Origin: Hyaloperonospora brassicae
Lineage: Eukaryota > Oomycota > Peronosporomycetes > Peronosporales > Peronosporaceae
Reading direction: 5' to 3'
Assembly (NCBI GenBank): GCA_947650285.1
Contig: CANTFL010001238.1
Coordinates: 1-64,000 of the forward strand
Length of the DNA stretch: 64,000 nt
Part shown: positions 13,908 to 25,516 of the stretch, piece by piece
How the letters are laid out: each line of letters begins with the position of its first letter
Position numbering within the stretch: the first letter of the stretch is position 1
Made by a program: the position numbers and the translations under genes
The notes under the pieces: model-generated
Told to the model about the DNA's origin: nothing
Database searches by the model: none
The model's input: the letters and a program-made list of their open reading frames with translations, nothing else

Positions 13908-13934
13908 CTTGGTAGCGTTTGTCGCTCGCCGGGT

Positions 13935-13950
13935 AGATTGCACAATGAGG
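13935..13950 (-). promoter_or_regulatory. Oomycete-type initiator (Inr) of the WY effector
   Basis: On the minus strand this reads CCTCATTGTGCAATCT, close to the oomycete Inr consensus GCTCATTYYNCAWTTT. It sits about 28 nt upstream of the ATG at 13907 and downstream of the ATG at 14000, which supports the shorter reading of the protein. It is a pattern match by eye; no transcript evidence is available. Confidence 0.55.
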
Positions 13951-14000
13951 CATGTTCCCGTGCCACTTCTGTCGGGTTTGCAAATACTGATCGCAACCAT

Positions 14001-15903
14001 GATCCCGACAGAATAGACACTTGACCCAACAATAATATACTACCGACAGATAAAAACGGGTCGAATCTGAGAAGTGGACAGTCTCTCCCTACGTGAGCTA
14101 TTCTTTCACACGCCGCGCACTAGCGGAGATACCCATGGGTATGCACGGACCGATACGAAAGTTGACCGTTTGTTAGTGATATTCGAACATACGGAAAATA
14201 AACTGGTGCAGCCAGGTAAGTCAGCAGGCGAGAGCGCAGGTTATATCAAAGCTGGATGGTTGTACCGCTGTTAGTAGGTCCTCTTGCATGCTTCCTGACC
14301 GAGACACGGATTCAGACGCCGACGGGGGGGACGAGACAACACCTGGGACAGCTAATCCAGATGGTGAAGAGTAGAAGACGACGTAGAAAGAGCTGACCAG
14401 GCTGCAGCTACTTGTCTACTCGCATCTGCAAACTTCGGATGAAGCACAGGACATAGAAGCAGACGGGGACGAGGCAACAGAAGGAATCACAGACGCTTAT
14501 GGTGGGGGATGTAAGACGACCTCGCAAGAGATGACTAGTCCATTTGCGGATGAATCAGTTGCCTCCTCTGTTTACCGACTGCATCGATGTAAAAGCACAG
14601 CAAGGTCATTAGAAACGGTCCGGCAATACGAGCTTTGTGTGGGCTGTATGATTCGTTCGCTTAAAACGATCCCGTGCTGCTCAAGGGACATTTGAGGAGA
14701 GAGTGGCTTCGACGTGATGCGTTTATCAGCTTACACGCATCCACAGCGTGACAAAATATTGACAGCTGTGTGCAGTGCCATTTAGCTGATGACCTCACGT
14801 CAATCTCAAAATGTGCCGCGGTAAAAAGAGCTTGCATTGTGCAGCATTGTTCGCTTTCCAGTTGGCTTCATGAGTCAAAGGTGAGGTAAAACCTTTCGTG
14901 ACGGCTTGTGCACCTTTCCGTAGCACTTACAATCGCTTTTGACGTACACCCTCATATCACAGACGTACCGTAGAAGGGTAGGTATGCTTTTGATGAACGA
15001 CCCCCTAATGTGCATGAGCATACTGCCTGACCTGCTGAGACTCTTTTTAATGGCAGAAGCGAGATGTGTAGACCTTGCGATAGACACTTGAATACTGGAC
15101 ACATACGAGTTTGACGCTCATTTTCCCGAGCTATCCTGATGGAGCTACAATACGTTCGATCTCGTTTTTGCGCTGGTGTGCTACTCGATGTAGTTCACGC
15201 GGGAAAGGAAGGGTACGAGTTGAACATATTTTGTCTGGTCCATTTCTCGCCGCAGCATCGATGAAACCGATCAGTAGGAAGCTAATGCATATAACCAGGA
15301 GGGGGTCGCACTGGACGCGCCGTCCAGACAAAGCTCATGGCAGTGCAGACCCCGATGGCGGTTTCCGTGACAGCCTGACTTCGGTGACCAGCTCGAGTTG
15401 AGACCCGTCGTGTTGCACATTCTATAGATCGGCTCTTCTATTGCGCAGGTGGTCCGTGACAAAGTTGCATAAGCAGCACTAGCTAGTGGGCTTGCACGAC
15501 AGCAAATACAGAGGCTGCAATGTGATGCCCTACCGGAGCACATGAAGCAGCAACATGGAAACCTGTTAGGCACTGGATATGCTCTTGTTGAGATACAACA
15601 GGCCTAGCACAGCAAATGCGCAGGGAAACCAAACTGGCAAGTGCATAGGACGCGTGTCGACGTCACTGTCGCTGTAACGAGGCACGCAGGTGGGAAAATC
15701 CGTGTTTGATTTCGAGCGAACTTGTACAAGTGCGGACCCCTTACTCTTTTAACACTTCGACTACGCAGATGTAAAAGGCGACATTACTACCGTTGGTCTA
15801 ATGAAGGTGACTCGAACATGCTGTGAATCACAGCGTTCATCACGTCACGATGAGCGTCAGTCCGTTACGACAGAAAGAAATCAACTCATCCTCTTGGCTG
15901 AAA
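14001..15903. other. Higher-GC stretch with decayed acidic coding-like repeats
   Basis: GC content is higher than in the AT-rich flanks, but no ORF carries a recognised domain. On the plus strand near 14310-14520 two similar acidic segments occur about 145 bp apart (one reads SDADGGDETTPG, the other EADGDEATEG), with in-frame stops between them. This looks like the remains of a transposon-encoded or low-complexity protein. ORFs at 14875-15102 and 15111-15573 overlap on opposite strands and cannot be identified. Confidence 0.4.
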
Positions 15904-15982
15904 AGAGCAAACTGCGAGTAAAGTTGGCGTAAGTGGTCTCTGCGATTGCCACTTACGCCAACTTTACTTCGCAGTTTGCTCT
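15904..15982. repeat. Long near-perfect hairpin (33/34-nt arms)
   Basis: The left arm 15904-15936 is the reverse complement of the right arm 15949-15982 apart from one extra A in the right arm. The loop is 12 nt. The arms are unique-looking sequence, not simple repeat. Options are a small palindromic mobile element, a fold-back duplication made during repair, or a structured RNA. Confidence 0.75.
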
Positions 15983-17260
15983 TGTACAAGCACACTTTGT
16001 TTAAGATGCTCAAAATGCTTTGGTTGCTGTTCAATGACTGTGCAATGGAAAGTGCGGAACGGAGCACGACCGGACTTGTGCTTCCCTAAAGACACTTTCT
16101 GCATGGTGTGAACCACGAGGCTACTACTAGCCGCGCACGTAGGGTGAGAGCTACTGGCGCAATTGATATGAAGCAGTGATGGCGCTACATCGACGACGCA
16201 GTCGACACGTAAAGAAAAGGATACCGCGAAAGTTTTCCTCTATCGGCGACATTTGAGCGGAAGGAAAGGCGATAATGTCGTGGGACGGGAAAGGCGAGAT
16301 GCCACTTTCCGTGCTTCAAGTCGCAGAGTTGAGTGCAGCATGATCTGGAATGCTTATTGAGGAGGCGACAATTTTGGGCTCTGCTACGTCATGGCCTGTC
16401 CACCAGATCAGCAACTAACCGCATCTGCTCTTTTCATTGCGTGCGCTTGCTGGCTTTTCGTACGCGCGAAAGCGCTGTTGACGCCGTCCGACCCAGGGAC
16501 AGGGACAGAGGCTACATGGCGCATGATGAGTAATGTGGCTGAGCTTTGTGGGCATCTTTCTATGAACGGACGCGCGCACAGATTGGTAGTGGATGTTTGA
16601 CCTAAAACAGCGTGAGGGCAATCACACAAGTCGTCACTGCGACATAGTGTTTCCCTAAAGTACTAGCACATAGATCGTCTCTGTGCCATACAGGTGCCGT
16701 GCTGTCTCACAAACTCATCTGGCTAGCGTCGAACCAGAAACAATCGTACCATCCGTCTCATTACTTGTGCTTCAAGCGAAGTAACGTGCAAGACATGGAC
16801 AATAGACGTTGGTCTCGAGCCATTGAGTACGCAGCCTCGCAATGTACCTCATGGTAATGCACGTCAGGTCAGCTCAATTTCGTCGCGAGTTCTTTCGTCT
16901 CACAGTTCAAGCATAGGTGCAAGCGGACGTCGTGGCTGGTCGACGCAAGCTTGCATCCAGCAATACCCACTACCTGACGGCTTTCTCCTATACACATGAA
17001 CTCATGAACACGCCAACAGATCAAGACATGGACACCTGTTGGCACAGCCTGAACACACAGACACCACGTCGTACTCCATGGATCAAGCACCCGGTCAATT
17101 GCATATCTTTCCCTCACCAACTATCCGATATCTTAAGCTCGCGTACCGCCCCCCTCGCGCTCCAGTCAACGCGACACTCGACTCGCGATGTGCCGCGCCC
17201 GTCGTCTCGTTTTGGCACTTCAAACTACATACTCGAAACGAAAACCTCACCATTAACAAG
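15983..17260. other. No gene recognised
   Basis: Similar base composition to the preceding stretch. Several overlapping ORFs of 66-83 codons lie on both strands around 16330-16630 and 16870-17120; they shadow one another and show no domain. The start of a longer ORF (16917-17615) is treated as rejected because it depends on the CGT microsatellite. Confidence 0.4.
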
Positions 17261-17299
17261 ATCATCGTCGTCGTCGTCGTCGTCGTCGTCGTCATCATA
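17261..17299. repeat. CGT trinucleotide microsatellite
   Basis: About ten GTC/CGT units flanked by ATC units. Read in different frames it gives runs of Ser (plus), Val (plus) or Asp (minus), which inflates the ORFs crossing it. It is open in several frames, so ORF length here is not evidence of a gene. Confidence 0.9.
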
Positions 17300-20200
17300 C
17301 TTGGCTCCCACCCTGCCGCGTGTGTGCCACAATTGCTGGTGGCAACTGCAACGGCCGCCGTGGTCGTCTACAACGGTGAGACTCCGCACAAGTGGCTCAT
17401 CGTATAGCTGGGTGAGTTCTTGGTGTCCATCCTGCGAGGGTCTGATCCCAAGATGTCGCATGAAATCGCAGTGGAATCTGCTGAGGCCGCAAGGTCGAGA
17501 CGCTGGCTTGAGCGGCTTCAGTTGTTCGAGTTGTGAGTTTACCAACCCGGTCGGAACGGTGCTGGCTCGACAAGGATGTAGGGCGCGTGAAAAGTATTTA
17601 AGGCATAAGTTATGACTGTGTCGAAGTCGGCAGTGCCACGCCTAAGCCACAAGCGGATACTCGTAAGCATCGAGTCTGTCGCTTGAGAGATGACAGCGAC
17701 GTGATCAATCGCTTCGGAATGAACAGCACGGTCTTGGGTACGTCGGGCTCGTTCGGTCACCGACGAGATCTCTAAAGAGAGACGTCGCGCACGCAGCTGT
17801 TATACATCGCGCAGATACGCTTGGTGTCCATCCAGGTATGAACAAAGCGACGCAAGACAGAGTAGCCGACAATGTGTAAGGTGGATGTACATCATGCGCT
17901 GACTATCACTTGGTCAAGATGTCGTCGATCTCCACTCTGGGCCACACTACGCTGCAAGGAAGCACAAAGCTAAAAAGGTTACTACTGTCCTTGTGCGTAT
18001 GGACGAGGCTTAAACGAGGTTGCCTCTACAGAGAAGCACGAGAGTCGGCTTTGTGAGAAGAGTGCATTGGCCCGGACAGATGAAGCCGCGCGAAAACAAA
18101 GCTAAAATTGCTCCTCCCATAGAACTCGATGGTCTTACGGTATCAGATACGACACTGAGTCGAACATGTACCGTTGAAGTGGCGGTCACCATGGACGAGA
18201 CGGACTGGCTGAGTGGCTGACCGGTGCGTGACGTGTGTACCAAGCAGCTACGAGACATGCACAAACTAACGAAGGAGTCAACTTTCGCTTGTTGGCTATT
18301 TGAGGTGTCTATAGTGGCCAGAACGCTTACGACGAGATTCGAGCTGGAGATTCGCTCGTGCAGATGAAATAGTGTCTGATCAACGACAGTTGCTTTGACT
18401 GTCTTACGCGTTAAGAAGGAGCTGGCTGCGCCTACCTTGTGACGAGCCGGAAGTGTGGTATATTCTATGGGTGCTGCACACGAGAGGGCGCCGTGTAAGA
18501 AAGGGCCGTGTGCTGCCACTCAGTTCGGTCACTCTTCCTGGCCAGTCTGAGGTCTGGCTACTTGACCCAAAGGCAATCGCCACGATATAGTTCTCCGTCT
18601 CAGGCAAAGTAGAGTGCGATGTCTTCGAGCGTGAAAAGCAGGCACCCAATTACATTTCAGCCATTTAAGTCAATTTTAGGAGTTTATTCAAAGTCTTGAC
18701 TGGCTTTAAACTTCGTAAAGATTCTGTAGACATTCTTTGCGATCACGACGCGGTCACTACCATTCTGCACACCCGTACATAAAAGTGGCACGGAACGCAA
18801 ACAAACAATTTTAGAAGATGTCTCCTGTTAAAAATAATTCGAGGAAGCTGTTATAGATTCTGACTAGATGATTGAATTTGTGTTGCTGGAATACGCGTAC
18901 TTTGTGACATACCGACATCCAAGAATCTATGGTTTTCTCTGATCCGTGCATACCACGTCTGTGATCTCAGCCGCGGTCGGTAACTACGCAAATCGATCAG
19001 ACTTGAGTGACCTTGCAAAAGCCTTGTACTGGTGATGACAATAATTTGCCGTAGAAATGGCGTGGTCGTTTTAGAGTCGCAATTGCAGAATGCCCACTCT
19101 TTTCGGGCACGACCGGCAGAGGACGTGAAGGTTTGTCAGAACTGCCTCTTAATACCAAAGAAATCACATTGTTAATAGTAGCGTATCATGCAATGCGGCC
19201 ACTTCGACATTAACGTGAACATCCCTGTCTAATGCGCCGTTATCAAATGACTAGCTTGTCTTTCAGAGTCCAGAAATGAATGCGATCATAGCAATATCAT
19301 TGTAGCTAGATTTCCTATATATTGCGCCTATTTCTACATATACACGTGTCAAAACGCTGATCTCTTCTTCGGCGGCGGTACAATATTACGAAAGAGCTAT
19401 TAGTCAAATAAATTCTCCGATGTCAATTGAAAATTCATTCTTCCGCTTCGTAGACGTATGCCTTCAACATTAGACATCGGGGCGTTTCCCGTCACATGCT
19501 AGATAATTGAGCCGAATCTGCAACTGCATATTTTTAAGCTCCAACCACTAATAGCGCCTCTTTGTGAATTTGGGACCGTATTACATTCAATGTAGTTCAC
19601 GTATTCTGTTCAGTGAAGCTTCTAGTCGCCTTCTACTACATGCACGATTTGTGCCCGCTTTCGTAGATTTAAATAATTAAAGAATACCTTATTGACACTA
19701 TTATCAATATTTGTAGATCATTATATCGTCGACTTGCGTACCATTTCTAACTTTAATTACACGCCTTGACGACTCAATCTAACTGACAGCACTCTCGAAT
19801 TTTCCGGCCGAAGATTAGAAGTTCAGATTCGAGAACGTAATTGAATGACAACTGAGAGGGCGAAAGGGCTTCGACCAATCAAGTCGGAGTTTCCTGCATG
19901 GCAGAAGCACGCAATTGAGGCGAGAATGATCGCCGTTCACACGGAAAAGGAGGCAGGGCGCTAGGTGACGAGAGCGCACGAATCGGGACAGGAGGACGAG
20001 GCAGCGTGCTGGAAGGCGCGGTGGCGACTGCAACCTCCTCTCGTGACTCTCCAACTGCAGGGGATGGCACGTCGGATCCGATGGCGACCAGGCCGGCACC
20101 GGACATGCTCCGAAGGAGGACGCTGAGATGGCGCAAGCTCCTAACGACATTCCACAGGCGCCCTTCAAGACGAGGCTCCCGTGCAAACGGCAGCAGGCGA

Positions 20201-20421
20201 AGATTCTGTGGTCCCACCTTATTATATCCCAACGCATGGCAGCTTGAAGAACGCGCGAAAGAATAATCAGCGTACGAACGCGTTGAAGGGAAACCCGATC
20301 AGCGCGCATTAAGTAGGAGAAGGGTGCTCAGGCCCCTACAGTTATAGACGAAGACACCAGCCGACTGAAGGAATGCGCGCAACAACAGTGACGTCTTCGG
20401 AAGGACAGCTTCCAGCAACCG
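17300..20421. other. No gene recognised
   Basis: The first half (to about 18.65 kb) is mid-GC and contains a 169-codon minus-strand ORF at 18010-18519 without a recognised domain; the opposite strand is also partly open. From about 18.65 to 19.8 kb the sequence is AT-rich with no ORF of note. The end rises in GC as it approaches the non-LTR element. Confidence 0.4.
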
Positions 20422-20453
20422 ATGACGGCGATCGAGGCTGAGGCTCTGGACCC

Positions 20454-20909
20454 ATGGCTTATGGGCAACTCCAGATTGGCGGGGCGTCTAGCTTCCTCAA
20501 GGAAACTCACGCAGCAGCGAATCCGGAGAGTTTTGCGGTCCACCAGCGCACTCGTCTCATTCACAAGCTGTCCACGCGACTGCCAATCGGGATCAATTTC
20601 CCTGAGTTCGGTGCGCGCGCAAAACTGTACAGCCTGATGTTCACAGCAGCAGGCACAACGGAGGCGAAGGAGAGAGTGAAGGCGCTCTTCCTGGCACTGT
20701 CGCGCGTCAAGGGCTCGAGTCTCTCGCCGATCGTGGCTTTCGTGCTCGAATATCGTGCCGCCAGAGACGCATGGGCGACGGCTGACCTCCTAGTGGGCTG
20801 CTTCCAACTCCAGATACTCGTTTCACATGACCGAAGCACGGTGGGGGAAAAGAACGGCTACACAGACAACACAGTCTCGATGCTCTACCAGGTGCACGTG
20901 CTAGGCTAG
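20454..20909 (+). pseudogene. LINE ORF1 fragment, N-terminal part
   Basis: A 151-codon open stretch, rich in Ala, Arg and Leu, that probably belongs to the nucleic-acid-binding ORF1 protein of the LINE. No catalytic motif is expected. It ends at a stop just before another frame (20925-21278) that carries coding-like sequence, including FGTHRWVVTFDSMKG and RKHMLRI, similar in style to the region that precedes the zinc knuckle in LINE gag-like proteins. The assignment rests on position upstream of the knuckle and endonuclease, not on a motif of its own. Confidence 0.45.
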
Positions 20910-21117
20910 AGCGCATTCCTCCCGGTGGAGATCCGAGCCCGGATCGCAGCCGCGACGTCGACGGATGTGCTCGCGATCGAGTTGCGCGAAATTACCGGTG
21001 CAAACTGCTTCGGCACGCATCGATGGGTAGTCACTTTTGACTCCATGAAGGGCCCCAAAGAGCTCTATCGGAAGCACATGCTTCGCATCACGAGAGGATA
21101 CGGCGATAGAGGCTTCG

Positions 21118-22080
21118 ATGCTGCACCCGCGGAAGAGCAATCGCGCACCGTGCCAGCGCTGCCTCTGTGTATGTCACTTCCGGAAGGACTGCGCAACTGC
21201 CGACCCAGAGAAGACTTCAGCGAACTTCTCGCTAACAGTGACGGCTCCGGCGACGGTCCGTGTGACACTACGCTCTGATACGGAGGACTGGACTAAGGCA
21301 GCCGATATCTTTCGCAAGAAGGTGGCGCCTAGGCTCGAGTACAAACTGCACCGAGATGCAGTGAGGCAGGAGGCAGCTGCACGGCGCAAAAGCGGAGTTT
21401 TCAAGCGCGAATTCGATGCGCGAGTGGAAGCCAAGGCACCTGTGACGGCTGAGCTGAACATAATACGTCCCTCAAAGACAACGGAGGCGGCAAATAAGAT
21501 GGTAGCGGCCAAGACGTCTGCAACTCAAGATGTGGCAGATCAGGTGGCTAAGGGCGCGGCGGCTGCGGTGACGACAGTGGCAGCAGCGGGTCAGCCGACG
21601 ACAGCGCCACCATCAACGTCTGTAAATCAGCAGCATGATGTCGAGTTGGCTGCTGCACATGCGACGGCAACAGAGGTATCACTTGCTCAGAAGGCGGCAG
21701 AGGCAACCGCTGCGGCGAAGGCGGTGGACGCGGCCAACGAGGCCGTAGCCAAGGCTGCAAACAAGGCAAGGGAGTCGCTCTCAACCACGATGGCAGTCGA
21801 TGAGCTTGAGTCGTCCAGATCGCCCTCTTCTTTTCGCCCGATCGACAGCGAGAGGGCGGGCCTCGAGCGACGGAGCAGACTTGGACGTGAGCGACAACAC
21901 GGACGCCCTCGTGTCCCCTCTTCCTCCACGATTGTCGGCAGTTTTTGCGGCGCAAGACGCATATGCGCAGTCACGCGCACGACCAATCAGACCAACAGCC
22001 AATCAGATGCCGAGCATCCTGCAGACACCCAACATGTCGAGCGATGTAGTCTGCGAGTGAAACGCGGTAGCGGCGGCTAA
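21118..22080 (+). pseudogene. LINE ORF1 fragment with CCHC zinc knuckle
   Basis: A 320-codon ORF. Near its start, CQRCLCVCHFRKDC fits the CX2CX4HX4C zinc knuckle that binds RNA in retroelement gag/ORF1 proteins. It continues as a charged then Ala-rich segment (about residues 95-230, many Ala-Lys-Glu combinations, probably helical) and a basic tail. It lies in a different frame from the preceding coding-like piece, so at least one frameshift separates them. It is likely a broken ORF1 rather than a host gene, because the endonuclease follows on the same strand. Confidence 0.6.
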
Positions 22081-22550
22081 ACGAAGGGTCGACGACTACG
22101 CAGTTACTCTTGCTGCGACGCGCTGGGCCAGATACCGCTCGACGACCCAGAAGCAATCAGTACGCCCGGACCAAGAGACGACCAGGTCGGAGATCAACGT
22201 CACTGAGCTGCTGCAGCCGAAGGCTGTTCACGCGCGGCTGGCGAAAGACGATATTGACGAGCTCAACCGCCGCAAGACGTAGAACGTCATCGCGGTCGCG
22301 ATGTGGTAGAGCCAGACATCGAAGGCACCAGCCCGGCCGACTGATGGCGAGCACTTCCCGGGCTGGATTGAGCACCACTTCGACAGCCTGGAGAGCGCTA
22401 TCACGTCCATTTTGGGCCCTCTCGTCGAGCTGCACACGTGGAGTAAAACGATGTGGACAACATTCGGTCAAACACTGTGTAGCAACGATCAGCTTGCGCG
22501 GATCGAGCCCACGCCACTGACAAGATCCTGGCAGGGCCGCTGCGCACGCT

Positions 22551-22910
22551 GTGCTGGAAGCGGCAACGGAGATTTCATCTCGACCCCTCGGCACCAACCG
22601 CTGGAACCAGACGAACGCGACAGCGTGGTGGCGCAAGGTGGAGGATTATGACAACAACCTGCTCACGGGGATCACGGAGCGAAGCCTCGACGACAAGCTC
22701 GGCGCGGTGCTCTACCTGCTAAGTCTGATCTGCCCTAGTCGCTTCCCGAAGCAGCAGGACTGTGGTCTTGTCCTCCCCTACACGTGCGCTCGGGTCTACG
22801 ACGACTACGACGAGATAAGGCGTTTCGCTGACTTTGTGCTCCAGAACGAGGCGTTGGTCGAAGTGCTTGGCATCTGTGAGATCGGGCACGACGGCGCCGT
22901 ACGTCGTTAA
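22551..22910 (+). pseudogene. LINE ORF1 fragment, C-terminal part
   Basis: A 119-codon open stretch with coding-like composition (TNATAWWRKVEDYDNN, then a helical Leu-rich part). It follows frame-disrupted sequence at 22.1-22.5 kb that also reads as coding-like. Lying between the knuckle ORF and the endonuclease, it is most simply the end of ORF1. No catalytic motif is visible and a separate small ORF cannot be excluded. Confidence 0.4.
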
Positions 22911-23000
22911 GAAATGCTTCGCTGCGACATCACAAGCGCGCTCACAGCGCGTTCGAGGACGGCGCACAAGAGGCAGTCGCGGGTCGGCAAATGACGTGTC

Positions 23001-24617
23001 GTGTTGGCTTCTCACTCAGATCTTGATGGAGCTGGGGACCAAACTGGAACGACAGAGCCGCTGGTTCGCGCACTTCGTCAGCGGACACAAAACGGCCTGC
23101 TGCACATCACATGCCTGCAAGAGACGCGGGTGACTTCGAATGCAACAGCCGTGGCTGAAGAGCGGTATCCCCGGTCTTGGGGCTTCGTGGGCGATGGTGA
23201 GCAACAGTTCTCGCTCTGGAGCCTAATCGAAGGACAAACCGGCGGCGTAGCCATCATCTTACTCCCGTACAGTAGATTTACTGCACTACGCGCGGTTCTT
23301 GAGGCGAACTGAAACTCGAACTGTATCGCGGCGATTGCGTTGCTCCACGACCGCGAGTTCACGATCATAAACGGGTACGCGCCGGTGCAAGTATCGGAGC
23401 GGGAGAAACAGTTCAGCTCGCTGAAAGATCTGGTGACTAGTGCTGGTGGCCCAGTGTCCCTGTGTGGTGACTTCAACTGCACGCTTCTCGAGACTCGTGA
23501 TCGGTCGTTTGAGTCGCGGTGGAACAAGCACGACTCGCTCGCGCTTCGTCAACGGCTGCGACGCGGTGCTATGAGTGACGTGTTGGACGACGACAAGGAG
23601 ACCGACTGGCGTGCAAAGCACCTCACGTACTTTTACAAGATGTTGGGGGAACGAGAGGCGAGCTGTCGTCTGGATAGGTATTACTTCACTTCCGACCACG
23701 GCGACTGGGTGCGAGCGGTAGGCACGTTGATTCTGGGCCCGTTCTATGACCATAACGGCGTCGAGGTACGTGTCGCGGTACCTGGTCGGTCGGTGCAAGT
23801 GAAGACGAGGCGGCAAGTGTACCCGCCGCCGAGGTACGCTGCACGAACTTACGAGGAAGTGACGACGGACTTTTTCGCAGGCACGTCGGCGCACCTGGTA
23901 AACGTAATCACGGTCGTGGGTACAGTGATTTACAAAGCGCGTGCTTATGCGGGGTGGTTGGACAACGCGAAGAACGAGCTGCGGAAGAAGTACGTGACGG
24001 CGGCTCAGGACGCGCGACGGAGATCAATAACCGGCTACCACCAGTGCCTCAAGCGCCTGACCGACAGAATTGAGGGCGCACTACGCTCTTGGGATGGTGT
24101 GGAGGATCAAGAAGTCATCTCTGTGCTAAAGGCTCGACATGCTGGCGCGGAGTGCAAAGCCGAGTGGCAGCAGAAGAAGCGACGAGCACTCTTTCGATCG
24201 GATGTGCATATTTCGGCGCGGTCGCAGCGGCTCTTCTCCCAGAGAGTCTCGAAAAATTCGTGGACAACACGGTGTACAGCCTCCAGAGCGCAGCGGGACA
24301 AGGACGACGACGATCGCGGGAGCTCGCGGAGGACATGCGTGACGGCTGTCAAGTCGTCATGCGGCAGGTGCCACCGGAGCGTGACACTGTCACTGACTTT
24401 CTCAGCTCACTCCCTCCGCCCGATCTGCACGTGGATAAAGAACGGCGTGTTCAAGTGGAACTGCGGCGGTACCGCACCCCGGCGGTGCGACGTGCTGTGT
24501 AAGATTTGGGCAAGGCGATGGTGTGCAACAATCCCGGGCTCCTACCCCGGCCGCACACGACGATGCACCTGCGGCCGATCGGCGCAGGCGCGTCGATGCA
24601 CTACTCGTGGCGCCTAA
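23001..24617 (+). pseudogene. LINE ORF2 endonuclease domain, one internal stop
   Basis: The AP-endonuclease that nicks the target DNA in L1-like elements. Motifs in order on the plus strand: LLHITCLQETRV (catalytic Glu), GGVAIIL, INGYAP, LCGDFN (Asp/Asn), RLDRYYFTSD, and FYDHNGVEV at the position of the usual SDHxxV. A single TGA at 23310-23312 splits the domain; both halves are in the same frame, so only that codon breaks it. From about residue 250 of the second half the sequence is the charged linker that normally leads into reverse transcriptase. A frame change near 24.25 kb and absence of any RT motif up to 24.99 kb show the ORF is truncated. Confidence 0.75.
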
Positions 24618-24992
24618 CGGACAGCGCAGACGGCGTCAACTTGATGGATATCACGCTCATACACCCAGGACATCTGGTCGAGTCGCGCTACGACTGAGAA
24701 CGACAAGCCCGAGCGTACGTCAGCTACAAGGACTTTCGTTATCACGACCACCCGGCACTGCCGCGGCTCGTACCGCTGCATACGGGCGAGGAGTGGAGAC
24801 CTAAGGCGAACGGGATTCAAGGCGGCCGCGGCGATACAACGCGCGAAGGAAGGCAAGCACGAGGCCGCCGGGCGATCGCTGTGCAAGACGTTAACAACAG
24901 CGACCTAGAAAGTGCGGCAGCGCAGCTTTAATGGAGTGACACCCACATAGTGACGGGAGTGGGGGCCTCCACGGCACAGACGCTATACTGCA

Positions 24993-25383
24993 TGTAACGA
25001 CGCACACACTTGCGTGAACTTAACGCAATGGTATCGTACCCCGACAAGCGTACACGAGGCAAACGAGGAAGCGTAGATAAGGTAAAAGCAGAACTATTAT
25101 ATTAATATAATTAAGTCTTTTTGCTACTGTCTCTCTATTTAACCTGACTTAATTATGTTAATATAACTGAGTGTATGGTGACTTCTCGTCACCACTCATT
25201 GCGCGCGTCTTGCGGCGATTGGTGGGTTGATATCGTCAAGATATCAACCAATGAACAGACCCTTTGGTCGCTTCACCAATATCACCACTATCGGTGATAT
25301 TGTTCAATGAATATTCAACTTTATATACTTTATTGTCATTCTTTCTTTAGTGACAATTCCATGCAACGGGCTGCCCCGTTACA
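24993..25383 (-). repeat. 3' LTR of the left gypsy element (divergent U5)
   Basis: The right edge ends CCCCGTTACA next to a purine tract, and the left edge starts TGTAACGACG, giving the family's TGTAAC...GTTACA ends. From about 25080 rightwards it aligns with the 5' LTR, including the CATTGCGCGCGTC core at 25198 and the palindrome GGTTGATATC/GATATCAACC near 25225-25248. The first 85 bp do not align with the 5' LTR. Confidence 0.75.
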
Positions 25384-25396
25384 TCACCCCCCCTTA
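25384..25396 (-). promoter_or_regulatory. Polypurine tract, left gypsy element
   Basis: On the minus strand AAGGGGGGGGTGA immediately precedes the 3' LTR, the expected site of plus-strand DNA priming. A shorter purine stretch occupies the equivalent place before 52375 in the other copy. Confidence 0.7.
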
Positions 25397-25516
25397 ACTG
25401 ATAGTTACTGTGTGACTTATTGAAAATATGGTGGCCACTAATTGGTCACCATTGGGACAGGGAGCAATTGTTGGGTCAGTTCCGTTCATAACTTGACCTG
25501 ACCTCGCAGAGTTAAC

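Larger units (their letters stand above)
20422..24992 (+). mobile_element. Non-LTR (LINE) retrotransposon remnant, no RT
   Basis: GC-rich plus-strand block with, in order, an ORF1-like region (20.45-22.9 kb) that includes a CCHC zinc knuckle and an Ala-rich segment, then an apurinic/apyrimidinic endonuclease domain (23.0-23.9 kb). That is the order of ORF1 and the ORF2 N-terminus in L1-like LINEs. No reverse transcriptase motif ([FY]xDD) follows before the gypsy LTR that begins at 24993, so the 3' part is missing or deleted. Several frameshifts and stops are present. The 5' boundary is approximate and I saw no target-site duplication. Confidence 0.75.

Noticed and set aside
16917..17615. 232-codon plus-strand ORF with a Ser run, and minus-strand ORFs with Asp or Thr runs
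   Set aside because: Length comes from the CGT microsatellite, which is open in several frames; no domain on either side.
18010..18519. 169-codon minus-strand ORF
   Set aside because: No domain or signal peptide recognised and the opposite strand is partly open; kept only as part of an unannotated stretch.
21548..21986. Minus-strand ORFs over the Ala-rich LINE region
   Set aside because: Shadows of the GC-rich plus-strand ORF1; stop codons are rare on both strands there.
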